Assembly (NCBI GenBank): GCA_964351745.1
Contig: CAYGPI010000050.1
Span: 1-20,375 of the forward strand
Direction of reading: 5' to 3'
From: CAYNJF01 sp964351745
GTDB taxonomy: Bacteria; Pseudomonadota; Gammaproteobacteria; Berkiellales; Berkiellaceae
Length of the DNA stretch: 20,375 nt
Shown here in pieces: positions 1-6,916 of this stretch (the first letter of the stretch is position 1; every line of letters starts with the position of its first letter). A model generated the notes under the pieces. That model was not told where the DNA came from. It saw only the letters and a list, made by a program, of their open reading frames with translations, and ran no database searches. The translations under genes and the position numbers were made by a program.

Positions 1-1503
1 GGATTAAGTTTAGAGCAGGTAAAGCATTTAACGACAACACCTTTGAAGATTGGATTATCTCCAGAAAGTGTTGAATCAGTTCGTTCAAGCTATCAAGCGT
101 TACAGCGTATGCTGGAGCAGGGGCGAGTGATCTATGGCGTTAACACAGGTTTTGGGAAACTAGCCTCTCAAAAAATCGAACCATCTCAATTGAGTGAATT
201 GCAAAGCAAAATCATTCAATCTCATATGGTTGGCACAGGAGATATTTTATCAGACAGCGTTGTTGAAAAAATTTTACTTCTTAAAATAAACAGTTTAAGC
301 CGTGGTTATTCTGGCGTTCGATTATCTCTTATTGAGTCGCTAATAACCTTATATAATGAGCGGTACTTTCCTTGTATCCCTTCGCAAGGTAGCGTGGGGG
401 CTTCTGGAGACTTGGCGCCCTTAGCTCATTTGTCAGGAGTTTTTCTAGGGTTTGGTGAAGTCAGTCATGCTGGTAAAGTCATACAAGCTAAAGAGATGCT
501 TAAGCAATTGGACTTAAATATTTTACCTTTAGGTCCCAAAGAAGGGTTAGCGCTGCTTAATGGTACTCAAGTTTCTACAGCGTTAGCTTTAGAAGGGTAT
601 TTTTCAGCATGCGATCTTTTTGAATCTGCGATGTTAAGTGGATCACTGTCTTTAGAGGCGGCCTGTGGATCTGATAAGCCTTTTGATGCAAAACTTCATC
701 AGATTCGCTCAAAAGAGCAAACCACAGTGGCGGCTATTTATCGAGAAATTTTAGCAACGAGCGAAATTAGAGATTCACATATTTCATGCGATAAGGTGCA
801 AGATCCATATTCACTGAGATGTCAGCCTCAGGTGATGGGCGCTATTTTAAGTAATATTAGGCATGCTGGTGCTTGTTTAGAGCAAGAAGTGAATGCGGTG
901 ACAGATAATCCTCTTATATTTGCTGAGAGTGAAGAGGTTTTAAGTGGCGGCAATTTTCATGCTCAAAATATTGCTTTTGCTTGTGATGCCTTAGCGCTTG
1001 CCATTGCAGAAATAGGTAGTTTATCAGAGCGGCGTATTGCGTTGCTTATGGATTCTGACTTATCTGGGCTACCACAATTTCTGATTAGTGATCCTGGAGT
1101 AAACTCAGGTTTTATGATTGCACAGGTGACTGCAGCAGCGCTTGTTCATGAAAATAAGCAACTGGCTGCGCCAAGCAGTGTTGATAGCATTCCGACTTCA
1201 GCCAACCAAGAAGATCACGTCAGCATGGCAACTTATGCAGCACGACGTTTGTTATCCATGGTTCAAAATTTGGCAGGTATTATATCGATCGAATATCTAG
1301 TTGCAACTCAAGGCTTAGATTTTAGAAAGCCCTTGAAAACATCTAAGCCTTTGCAAGCAGTTTATGATCGTGTACGATCAGATGTAGCCTTTTATCAAGA
1401 AGATAGAGTCATTTCAGGTGATATGGATCTCATTAAAAAGAGCTTGTTAAGAGGGGAATATATTCTGTCCCAATTTGACTGTTCATCAACACAATATTTT
1501 TAG
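1..1503 (+). CDS. hutH: Histidine ammonia-lyase, 5' end outside window
   Basis: The product deaminates L-histidine to urocanate and ammonia, the first step of histidine breakdown, in the cytosol as a tetramer. The MIO cofactor triad Ala-Ser-Gly is encoded at 400-408 within GSVGASGDLAPLAH. Other family landmarks are GVNTGFG near the N-terminus, QSH about 14 codons on (the His that favours histidine as substrate), YSLRCQPQVMGA, GGNFHAQ and the C-terminal SANQEDHVSM. The frame is open from base 1: a TTG at 43 is the first possible start, but the 14 codons before it (SLEQVKHL and so on) match the usual HutH N-terminus, so the true start lies left of the window and only about 5-10 residues are missing. 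The family length is about 510 residues; 500 are visible. No other hut gene is in the window. The small peptide gene starts 11 bases after the stop, so the two are probably cotranscribed. The call is firm. Confidence 0.96.
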   Translation, partial: GLSLEQVKHLTTTPLKIGLSPESVESVRSSYQALQRMLEQGRVIYGVNTGFGKLASQKIEPSQLSELQSKIIQSHMVGTGDILSDSVVEKILLLKINSLSRGYSGVRLSLIESLITLYNERYFPCIPSQGSVGASGDLAPLAHLSGVFLGFGEVSHAGKVIQAKEMLKQLDLNILPLGPKEGLALLNGTQVSTALALEGYFSACDLFESAMLSGSLSLEAACGSDKPFDAKLHQIRSKEQTTVAAIYREILATSEIRDSHISCDKVQDPYSLRCQPQVMGAILSNIRHAGACLEQEVNAVTDNPLIFAESEEVLSGGNFHAQNIAFACDALALAIAEIGSLSERRIALLMDSDLSGLPQFLISDPGVNSGFMIAQVTAAALVHENKQLAAPSSVDSIPTSANQEDHVSMATYAARRLLSMVQNLAGIISIEYLVATQGLDFRKPLKTSKPLQAVYDRVRSDVAFYQEDRVISGDMDLIKKSLLRGEYILSQFDCSSTQYF

Positions 1504-1514
1504 AGAGAAAGAAT

Positions 1515-1772
1515 ATGCATCTATTAAATGTAAGAGAATTAGAAATCGTTTCAGGTGGTGATTTTTTTGGGCCTATGGTGAATTCTATCATGTCAGGCAT
1601 GACTGATCATGAAAAAGCATTCACGGTTACAGGATTTGGTTTAGGTCTTGTGGCTGGTGGTTACATTGGTAAATGGTGGGCTATAGGTGCTGGAGTGATT
1701 GGTACATCAGCTTATGTTGGCTGGGATTGGTATAGCGCCTCGAATGGCTCCGAGTCTACTGCTCAAGAATAG
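1515..1772 (+). CDS. Double-glycine-leader peptide with glycine-zipper core (bacteriocin-like)
   Basis: This 85-residue product begins MHLLNVRELEIVSGG, which fits the class II bacteriocin/microcin leader pattern: hydrophobic residues and an acidic residue at set spacing, then Gly14-Gly15, where a C39-type peptidase-transporter would cut. The predicted core of 70 residues holds three consecutive GxxxG steps (G40, G44, G48, G52), followed by WWAIGAG and a hydrophobic stretch to about residue 70. This is a helix-packing pattern common in pore-forming peptides. The tail is polar and acidic. The gene follows hutH by 11 bases, behind a modest purine-rich site (GAGAG), and ends at a strong terminator. 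No C39 peptidase, immunity gene or modification enzyme is visible nearby; the ABC transporter at 17462-19219 lacks a peptidase domain. It could instead be a non-toxic secreted peptide or a membrane-active signal. The coding call is strong; the functional class is inferred from the leader alone. Confidence 0.75.
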   Translation: MHLLNVRELEIVSGGDFFGPMVNSIMSGMTDHEKAFTVTGFGLGLVAGGYIGKWWAIGAGVIGTSAYVGWDWYSASNGSESTAQE

Positions 1773-1791
1773 GCTTTGAAGTAACAGATAT

Positions 1792-1818
1792 AAAAAGGGC
1801 ACCAAAGGTGCCTTTTTT
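1792..1818. terminator. Bidirectional Rho-independent terminator
   Basis: GGCACC (1798-1803) pairs with GGTGCC (1807-1812) around an AAA loop, flanked by five A on the left and six T on the right. It closes the hutH-peptide unit on the plus strand and works in reverse for the minus-strand gene whose stop codon (1817-1819) overlaps the T tract. Confidence 0.9.
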
Positions 1819-2008
1819 ACATTTTTGGAGAAGGCTTTGCTTTTGCAAGCTCTCTGTAGGCTTCATCACAAACCTTAATGTTATCTAACATCTCAGGGCA
1901 TAAAATGGCCTGCACAGCATTAGGGATGTGCTTAACGAGATCTCTCAATGCTTGCTCTTCATTACCGGGAGCTTGGTAAGAAGTTGTAAATACACGCGAA
2001 TTAGTCAT
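1817..2008 (-). CDS. Small protein of unknown function (63 residues)
   Basis: The product is a 63-residue soluble protein with no family I recognise. It starts MTNSRVFTTSYQAPGNEEQ, has two cysteines (in ILCPEM and KVCDEAYREL), helix-forming sequence from about residue 18 onward and a short basic tail ending KAKPSPKM. No signal peptide or membrane segment is seen. GAGAG lies 9 bases before the ATG on the minus strand, and a possible promoter sits at 2049-2076. It converges on the hutH-peptide unit and shares its terminator. Being short, it rests on the ribosome site, terminator and plausible composition rather than on homology. Confidence 0.6.
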   Translation of the reverse strand: MTNSRVFTTSYQAPGNEEQALRDLVKHIPNAVQAILCPEMLDNIKVCDEAYRELAKAKPSPKM

Positions 2009-2048
2009 TGTTTCTTACTCTCAAACTAAGTTTGTTTTCGAAGTTAAA

Positions 2049-2076
2049 ATATTACCACAAAACTCAATTATGTAAA
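2049..2076 (-). promoter_or_regulatory. Possible sigma-70 promoter of the 63-residue gene
   Basis: On the minus strand TTTACA (2076-2071) and TAATAT (2054-2049) are 16 bases apart, about 40 bases upstream of the start codon at 2008. The -35 matches five of six consensus bases and the -10 four of six. AT-rich surroundings make chance matches likely. Confidence 0.35.
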
Positions 2077-2179
2077 GATATTTCATCGGATGACAAAGTG
2101 CGCAAGCAAAATAGTTACTCAACTTCCTTTATCGGCCAGTGTCTAACGTATTAAATTGGTTATTATCTATGAGTATGCC

Positions 2180-2213
2180 AAAAAACACAGTGAAAACCAA
2201 TTGTTTTCCCTGT
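2180..2213 (-). terminator. Rho-independent terminator of the 62-residue gene
   Basis: Read on the minus strand, ACAG and GAAAAC pair with GTTTTC and CTGT around a five-base loop, with one mismatch between the two helical segments, and a run of six T follows one base later (2185-2180). It starts seven bases after the stop of the gene at 2220-2408. Confidence 0.65.
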
Positions 2214-2219
2214 AAATGG

Positions 2220-2408
2220 CTATTTCCTACCGGGTTTTCTTTTTGAGTCTTTAAGGGGGTTAAGATCTTTATTGAGTGAAGCTACAAGGATAACGTCTGG
2301 TATTTCCTGGCCTGGGGACTTTTTGATGTCGTCATTAAGCTTTGATGCCGCTTTGGCTTCCTTTTGTACAGCTGCTTCCTGTACGGCTAACTCGTCATCT
2401 GTAAGCAT
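2220..2408 (-). CDS. Small charged protein of unknown function (62 residues)
   Basis: The frame is open from an ATG at 2465, but the ATG at 2408 is preceded by AAAGGA seven bases upstream (plus-strand 2416-2421) while the earlier one has no ribosome site, so the shorter form is preferred. The product begins MLTDDELAVQEAAVQKEAK, is rich in Lys, Asp, Glu and Ala, likely forms one amphipathic helix over residues 1-30, and ends in a basic tail with KRKPGRK. I do not recognise a family. A terminator follows directly. The plus-strand frame at 2272-2484 overlapping it has no ribosome site and reads as its shadow. It could be a small nucleic-acid-binding protein given the basic tail, but that is a guess. 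Confidence 0.55.
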   Translation of the reverse strand: MLTDDELAVQEAAVQKEAKAASKLNDDIKKSPGQEIPDVILVASLNKDLNPLKDSKRKPGRK

Positions 2409-2533
2409 GATTTCATCCTTTGAAGTACATGTTTTGGCTGCTACCTTGCTTCGAGTATTACACAAGTTCGTAGAATATCAATGAAATATGAAAAAAATAG
2501 TCTTTATATATCATGCTGTTAAGAGGATGCCCA

Positions 2534-2564
2534 CAGCAAAATACAATTCTTGTAAAGAATGCTG
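2534..2564 (-). terminator. Weak hairpin downstream of the 70-residue gene
   Basis: ATTCTT and AAGAAT form a six-pair stem with a three-base loop, extended across a bulge by CAGC and GCTG. It lies about 40 bases after the minus-strand stop at 2602. The minus strand continues with a short T-rich stretch rather than a clear T run, so termination here is uncertain. Confidence 0.35.
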
Positions 2565-2601
2565 ATAAATAGCTATCTCAGAAAATGTAAACTCTTAGTG
2601 G

Positions 2602-2814
2602 TTAACGCTGATCATCATGAATTGGGGTATACGGATATATACCTTCTTTTTCGTAAAGACGGCCACTTGAGATTCCTTGTTCATATAGGGCTTTGAACTT
2701 AAGCACCATAAAATCAACAGCCATTTCTTTTTGGCCTTGATTAAGTCTGGCTTCAGTGATTTTCATCATTTGTTCAGCCTGAGCACGAAAATCTAAAACA
2801 TTTTTATTTGCCAT
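2602..2814 (-). CDS. Small protein of unknown function (70 residues)
   Basis: The product begins MANKNVLDFRAQAEQMMK, continues as a probable two-helix soluble protein (helices about residues 8-28 and 30-50) and ends with a Tyr/Pro-rich stretch (GIYPYTPIHDDQR). No cysteine, signal peptide or membrane segment is present. GGAG stands eight bases before the ATG (plus-strand 2823-2826), good support for translation. It is the third of three small minus-strand genes here; gaps of about 190-210 bases between them, and a terminator after the second, suggest separate transcripts. Family unknown to me. Confidence 0.6.
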   Translation of the reverse strand: MANKNVLDFRAQAEQMMKITEARLNQGQKEMAVDFMVLKFKALYEQGISSGRLYEKEGIYPYTPIHDDQR

Positions 2815-3027
2815 TGAGGCTGCTCCGCATTTTGAAAGAAAAACTGCCTTAAAATGATTTGCATTGGCAGGTCATTCCACATATCCTAAGTAACGTAACC
2901 AAAAACTTTCTTGTAATAGTATAACAAAGGTTTAGAGATTCCTAAATCAACTTGTTTAGAATTTGTTCAATATTAATTAGTTATTTGGGTAGCATAGTTT
3001 AGGGTAAGTAAAGGATTTTAGTGTTGT

Positions 3028-3633
3028 ATGAGTAAAGTTGTTGATAATCCAGTAAATATACATATAACAGAGCCTGCGTTGGCTCATTTTGATGAGCTAA
3101 TTAAAAGAGAAGAGCAGCCTGGTATGGCATTGCGTATTTTTCTTGACAGGCCAGGCTTTCCGAAAGCTGAGGTTGGGATTACTTTTTGCCCACCTGGCGA
3201 TAATAAAGCTGGTGATATCCAGCTTGATTGTGGTCCTTTTGGCCTCTATGTTGATAAAGCAAGTTCTTCTTATTTAGAAGATGCCAACATCGATTATAAG
3301 ATGGATGATATGGGTGGCCAGCTTGAAATTACTGCCCCAAATCTGGGTGGCCCAAAACCTAAAGAAAATTCCCCTTTAAAAGATAAAATTGAGTACGTAC
3401 TGACTAGTGAAATCAATCCAAACTTAGCCAGTCATGGTGGTGTGGTTTCTCTTGTCGATGTGACTCCAGAGAACATTGTGGTGTTAAAGTTTGGTGGCGG
3501 TTGCCATGGGTGTGGCATGGTTGATGTAACTCTTAAGCAAGGCATTGAAAAAACATTGATTGAGCAGATCCCAGAAATTACTGCGGTGAAAGATTCAACC
3601 GATCATAGTACAGGTGAAAACCCCTATTTCTAA
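3028..3633 (+). CDS. nfuA: Fe-S biogenesis protein NfuA
   Basis: NfuA carries and delivers [4Fe-4S] clusters to client enzymes in the cytosol, notably under oxidative stress or iron limitation. The 201-residue product has the two expected parts: an N-terminal degenerate A-type (HesB-like) domain, residues about 8-105, with the family's ITFCPPGD and YLEDANIDY, and a C-terminal Nfu domain from about residue 115, with INPNLASHGG and GGGCHGCGMVDVTLKQGIE, in which Cys159 and Cys162 form the cluster-binding CxxC. The ending ENPYF resembles the E. coli protein's end; E. coli NfuA is 191 residues. An in-frame TAG at 3019 fixes the ATG at 3028; the nearest purine-rich site (AAAGGA) is rather far, about 12 bases. 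The next gene begins 19 bases downstream, probably in the same transcript. Confidence 0.97.
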   Translation: MSKVVDNPVNIHITEPALAHFDELIKREEQPGMALRIFLDRPGFPKAEVGITFCPPGDNKAGDIQLDCGPFGLYVDKASSSYLEDANIDYKMDDMGGQLEITAPNLGGPKPKENSPLKDKIEYVLTSEINPNLASHGGVVSLVDVTPENIVVLKFGGGCHGCGMVDVTLKQGIEKTLIEQIPEITAVKDSTDHSTGENPYF

Positions 3634-3652
3634 TCGTTGACAAGGATGCACT

Positions 3653-3838
3653 GTGAACAAGAAAACAATTAAAGAAAATTATAGAAGTGATATCGACTTA
3701 TTCTTTCATGAGTTTGATAGCAAAAGAAAGAGCGTGCCCCTGGCGAAGCAAAAAGAAATTAATAAGCATAAGCCAATTTTTGAAATGAGAGATAAACCAG
3801 TCTCTCGAGAAGAATCAGAACTTTGGGAAGGGTTTTAG
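3653..3838 (+). CDS. Small basic protein in the nfuA operon (61 residues)
   Basis: This starts at a GTG with AAGGA six bases before it; the ATG at 3646 is in another frame and stops after eight codons. The product (MNKKTIKENYRSDIDLFFHE at its start) is soluble and highly charged, rich in Lys and Glu, with no cysteine, so it is unlikely to bind an Fe-S cluster itself. It ends SREESELWEGF. I cannot name the family. Placement 19 bases after nfuA suggests cotranscription, though a functional link to Fe-S assembly is only an inference from position. Confidence 0.65.
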   Translation: MNKKTIKENYRSDIDLFFHEFDSKRKSVPLAKQKEINKHKPIFEMRDKPVSREESELWEGF

Positions 3839-3856
3839 CAGTCGACCAACTAAAAA

Positions 3857-3883
3857 ATGACAGTTCTCAAGATAGTGTATAAT
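3857..3883 (+). promoter_or_regulatory. Sigma-70-like promoter of the proline-rich orphan
   Basis: A perfect TATAAT (3878-3883) lies 32 bases before the preferred start at 3915. The best -35 is ATGACA (3857-3862), five of six consensus bases but with a short 15-base spacer. Confidence 0.5.
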
Positions 3884-3914
3884 ATGTAATTCAATAGTAA
3901 TGGGGAGTTATGTT

Positions 3915-4310
3915 ATGTCTGTAGAAAAAACTTACCAACAATTCTCTGATAAATTCGATTTAGTTCATGCTGCATTAAATGGTGGCTGGTCACTTGACAC
4001 AGCTATTCGTATGGGATTTAAAGTAACATACGTTGGTGATTTTATTAAAGCAGAGCCTAGGCTTGACCCAAGTCTTTATCCGCTTGCATCTAACCAAAGA
4101 AATATTTATAAATACGGCGATCAATTTGGTAGACAATTTGACCCAAGCCAATGGGGTATGCCTCATAGCAGACCTAACCAAGGTTATGGCAATTGGTTGA
4201 ATGGTAAACCTTTGATACCTGAGCCCACTTGGTCAATTTTGCCGCCTCACATTGTGCCACCGCGTCCTCGTCCTGATGATGCTTTGCGCCCTCACTTAAA
4301 ACCTTATTAG
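3915..4310 (+). CDS. Proline-rich protein of unknown function (131 residues)
   Basis: An ATG at 3900 is in frame, but GGGGAG at 3902-3907 lies inside that extension and seven bases before the ATG at 3915, so translation most likely starts at MSVEKTYQQF. Residues 1-50 look folded (helical, with AALNGGWSLDTAIRMGFKV and a short strand). The second half is Tyr-, Asn- and Gly-rich (NIYKYGDQFGRQFDPSQWG) and the last 25 residues are strongly proline-rich (PPHIVPPRPRPDD), likely extended and able to bind SH3- or WW-type partners. No signal peptide, membrane segment or cysteine is present. Its own TATAAT promoter and flanking non-coding DNA make it a single-gene unit. I do not recognise a family; a secreted effector or structural role is possible but not shown. 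Confidence 0.65.
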   Translation: MSVEKTYQQFSDKFDLVHAALNGGWSLDTAIRMGFKVTYVGDFIKAEPRLDPSLYPLASNQRNIYKYGDQFGRQFDPSQWGMPHSRPNQGYGNWLNGKPLIPEPTWSILPPHIVPPRPRPDDALRPHLKPY

Positions 4311-4337
4311 CTCTAAAGCTTTTTTCTAATTCTTTTT

Positions 4338-4375
4338 ACCTGTAAATCTTATTGTTTGTGATAAGTTTTACAGGT
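4338..4375. repeat. Long inverted repeat (15-base arms, one mismatch)
   Basis: The left arm 4338-4352 and right arm 4361-4375 are complementary at 14 of 15 positions around an eight-base loop (TGTTTGTG). There is no T run on either strand after the stem, so it is not a textbook terminator. It lies between the proline-rich gene and the next gene, 64 bases before the latter's start, and could be a Rho-dependent or processing structure, or an operator. Confidence 0.7.
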
Positions 4376-4438
4376 AGTTCTTGGCCGTCCGATTAAAATT
4401 GTGTAGTCTTAGCAAACACTTCGTTGCTAGGTAAAGTT

Positions 4439-6814
4439 ATGGCTATAAAACCATCGCATTCAGATCTTTTATCATATAGACATTGGTTTGCTTGTTTTGA
4501 GCAGTTAAATAAAATTTGTTGGTCCGATACTTCGGAGCACTGTGAGCAAGTTGCCATCGATGACGGCAAACTAACTAATCATTCTTCTGAACAAAAAGAC
4601 TTGATACTATCACCTTGTAGCTTTGAGCTTAGAGGTGTCATGATTAAACCAATTTGGATCAGAGCGATCGTTCAAGAAAATGGCGGCTTGTTGCCACACC
4701 CTAGCTTTATATCTCCATTTGTCCCTAACTCATACTGTGATCCTAGAAGCCCATTAGGCTTAGTCTTAAATAAAAAAGAGCTGGTCGACATGTTTGTGAA
4801 ACAAAAGTTTGGCGACATAAATGAGCTAAAAAGCTTAAATTGGCAACAATACCTAGCTAGGATCTATGAGCTTTTTGAACTAATTAATCCAAGTTTGTTC
4901 TTAATGAATCAATCCTCATTTCAGCTTCAACGCTTTGTCAGCGAGCCAAGCTCGGTTGAGCCAAAAGGGTTGGCTAAGCAGCTAATTAAGATACCCTCCT
5001 TTGATGACGCCATATCGACAGGAAGCACGCATCCATTGGAAGTTGATGATTTTATAGCAAGTCCAGACATTGGTAAAATCACAAGCAACTTTCTTGAGGT
5101 TGCATTAAAAGTTTTACAGCTCCCTGAAGGGAGTGTGCAAACCGTTGAAGCACCGTTGGCAAGTGCTATTGATAGTTGGCTGCATACAGTCGTTTTAAGT
5201 TTAGCTGCTAGGCATATAGGTAAGCTTTCAGCCCTGGACATTGCGGTTGTCGGAAGTTCAGAATTAGTTTCAGAACTTAATCAAAAGCAGTGGTTAGCTA
5301 AGATTAACTTGCTCTTTGGCAAGGCTTTTAAGAAAGAAGAAGACGCGATTGAGTTTCTTCAAGCACGATGGCAAAAAGAGTATGACTTTCAATGTAAGGC
5401 GACCAAAGCGTTTCAATTAACTTTTGATGCAGCTCAAAACCAACATACTATAAAGCATAAGCAGCTTGTTGATTGGCAAAAGGAAGATGAGCAATTAGAG
5501 CTTCAGCTAGAAGCTTTCACTGAAAGCTTAGAATTATGGCGCGTCAAATCGCAAAAGTCTTGGTTGTCAAAAATTCTAAGGCTCTTCACCGGTGAAACAA
5601 AAGATAGGCTCAAAGCTGAATTTTTAGCAAGTCGTAACATTAGTTTGAATTGGGATGAAACTAAGACTTTAGAAGACAACCTTATTTTAAAGATACGATC
5701 TTTAAAAGTCCAAAGAACTAAGATTCATCAGCAATTAATGCAACTGAGCTCTGATCTGGCAGATATGGGATCAATGCTTGCTATTCAAAAACGGTGCCTA
5801 GAGCGGTTCCCACAGCTTAAGCATTTAAATGGCATAGAGGCAACCAGGGAGATATTAACATCACATGGCGAGTTTGCGACTCAATGCTTAAAAGCTTTGC
5901 TGCAAAGCTCGTCCACCAACGTCAAGATTCAATGGTTGACCTTAGACCAAGCAGAGCAATGGACAGAGCCTAAAGAGTCTTTTGATTGGCTATTTATCGC
6001 TCATGGGAACACAGTCTCACCAATATCTATGCAAAATATCTTAGGAGCGAGTGAAAGAGTTGTTATCTTAGGAGACTCAAAGTGTCAAACGACGGCCAGC
6101 GTTTCGGTTGATGTCGATTGTGCTTTAGCTCAGCATTACCAGTTGGTAGAGTGTGAAGAGGAGCTCGATGATTTGCAACTCTATGGCCAATTACTAAGCC
6201 AAAGCTCATTGTACATGATTGCAAAACCTCATGATTTCTATCAAAGCTTTGATCCAACCGGCATCTTACCTATAGAAGCACTGCAGTTAAGAGATAGTTA
6301 CGCTCCACTACCATTTGTTTCCTATTTTACAGATCACCTTAAAATTAAACAGAACTTTCATACCCATGCTGGTCTATTACAATTTATTGAAGTTGAAGAG
6401 GACTTTTCAGCTGAATTTGGGTGGCAAAACCCCTCTGAGGTAAATGCCTTAGTTGAGTATTATCAAGCTTGTGACCATGATTGTGTGATACTGACATTGT
6501 CTTTAACGCAAAAGGTATTGATTGAGAAAGCTTTAGCGGCAAAAGGTTTGGTTGCAGAGGTGATGTTACTTGATGCATGTCATCGACGTACGCATACCAT
6601 TTTATTCTCTCCGGTGTATAGCTCTAAAGCGCCTAGGCCACATTATTTAGATTGTGGAGATTCTCCTCTATACCAATTAATGAGCTTGGCTGCGAATCAA
6701 CTTATTTTCTTTGGAGATCCACTTCTCTTAAACGTCAAGTCTCATTCACCTATGGGTGGTTTGTCAAAATGTATGGCAAATCCTCTCATGTCGAATCAAT
6801 TAGAAGAAGCATAA
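4439..6814 (+). CDS. Degenerate superfamily 1 helicase-like protein (pseudo-helicase)
   Basis: The 791-residue product has the outline of the DNA2/Upf1-type SF1 helicase family (COG1112-like) but appears to have lost the ATPase residues. Numbering from this ATG: residues 60-105 match the family's N-terminal part (LRGVMIKPIWIRAIV, GGLLPHPSFISPFVP). Where motif I should read GPPGTGKT, residues 237-245 read EAPLASAID. Motif Ia survives as IAVVGSS; residues about 320-445 are a coiled-coil insert containing WLSKILRLF. The DEAGQ box is WLFIAHGNT (517-525). VVILGDS (541-547) keeps motif III's shape; the later TFQG and SRA boxes read LLDACHRR (710-717) and LMSLAANQLIFFGDP (747-761). The frame is intact, so this is not a decayed gene. 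The ATG at 4439 has AGG seven bases upstream and beats the in-frame TTG at 4424. The alignment is by eye; ATP-independent binding or scaffolding is inferred. Confidence 0.7.
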   Translation: MAIKPSHSDLLSYRHWFACFEQLNKICWSDTSEHCEQVAIDDGKLTNHSSEQKDLILSPCSFELRGVMIKPIWIRAIVQENGGLLPHPSFISPFVPNSYCDPRSPLGLVLNKKELVDMFVKQKFGDINELKSLNWQQYLARIYELFELINPSLFLMNQSSFQLQRFVSEPSSVEPKGLAKQLIKIPSFDDAISTGSTHPLEVDDFIASPDIGKITSNFLEVALKVLQLPEGSVQTVEAPLASAIDSWLHTVVLSLAARHIGKLSALDIAVVGSSELVSELNQKQWLAKINLLFGKAFKKEEDAIEFLQARWQKEYDFQCKATKAFQLTFDAAQNQHTIKHKQLVDWQKEDEQLELQLEAFTESLELWRVKSQKSWLSKILRLFTGETKDRLKAEFLASRNISLNWDETKTLEDNLILKIRSLKVQRTKIHQQLMQLSSDLADMGSMLAIQKRCLERFPQLKHLNGIEATREILTSHGEFATQCLKALLQSSSTNVKIQWLTLDQAEQWTEPKESFDWLFIAHGNTVSPISMQNILGASERVVILGDSKCQTTASVSVDVDCALAQHYQLVECEEELDDLQLYGQLLSQSSLYMIAKPHDFYQSFDPTGILPIEALQLRDSYAPLPFVSYFTDHLKIKQNFHTHAGLLQFIEVEEDFSAEFGWQNPSEVNALVEYYQACDHDCVILTLSLTQKVLIEKALAAKGLVAEVMLLDACHRRTHTILFSPVYSSKAPRPHYLDCGDSPLYQLMSLAANQLIFFGDPLLLNVKSHSPMGGLSKCMANPLMSNQLEEA

Positions 6815-6823
6815 ATACTAGGT

Positions 6824-6849
6824 GTGCCTCTCGAGAATAAGAGAGGCAC
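6824..6849. terminator. Hairpin after the pseudo-helicase gene
   Basis: GTGCCTCTC (6824-6832) pairs perfectly with GAGAGGCAC (6841-6849) around an eight-base loop, nine bases after the stop codon. The following bases (TATCTTCT) are only weakly T-rich, so it may terminate poorly or protect the 3' end of the transcript. Confidence 0.5.
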
Positions 6850-6916
6850 TATCTTCTAAAGACCACCAAGAAGCTTTTCATCGTCACTTATCGTTGAATC
6901 TCATCATTTTTTATCC

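Noticed and set aside
43..1503. TTG at 43 as the start of hutH
   Set aside because: The frame continues open to base 1 and those codons match the normal HutH N-terminus, so the start lies outside the window.
2272..2484. Plus-strand frame of 70 codons
   Set aside because: It overlaps the minus-strand 62-residue gene, has no ribosome site, and its Ser/Ala/Cys-rich product is what the opposite strand of that gene would give.
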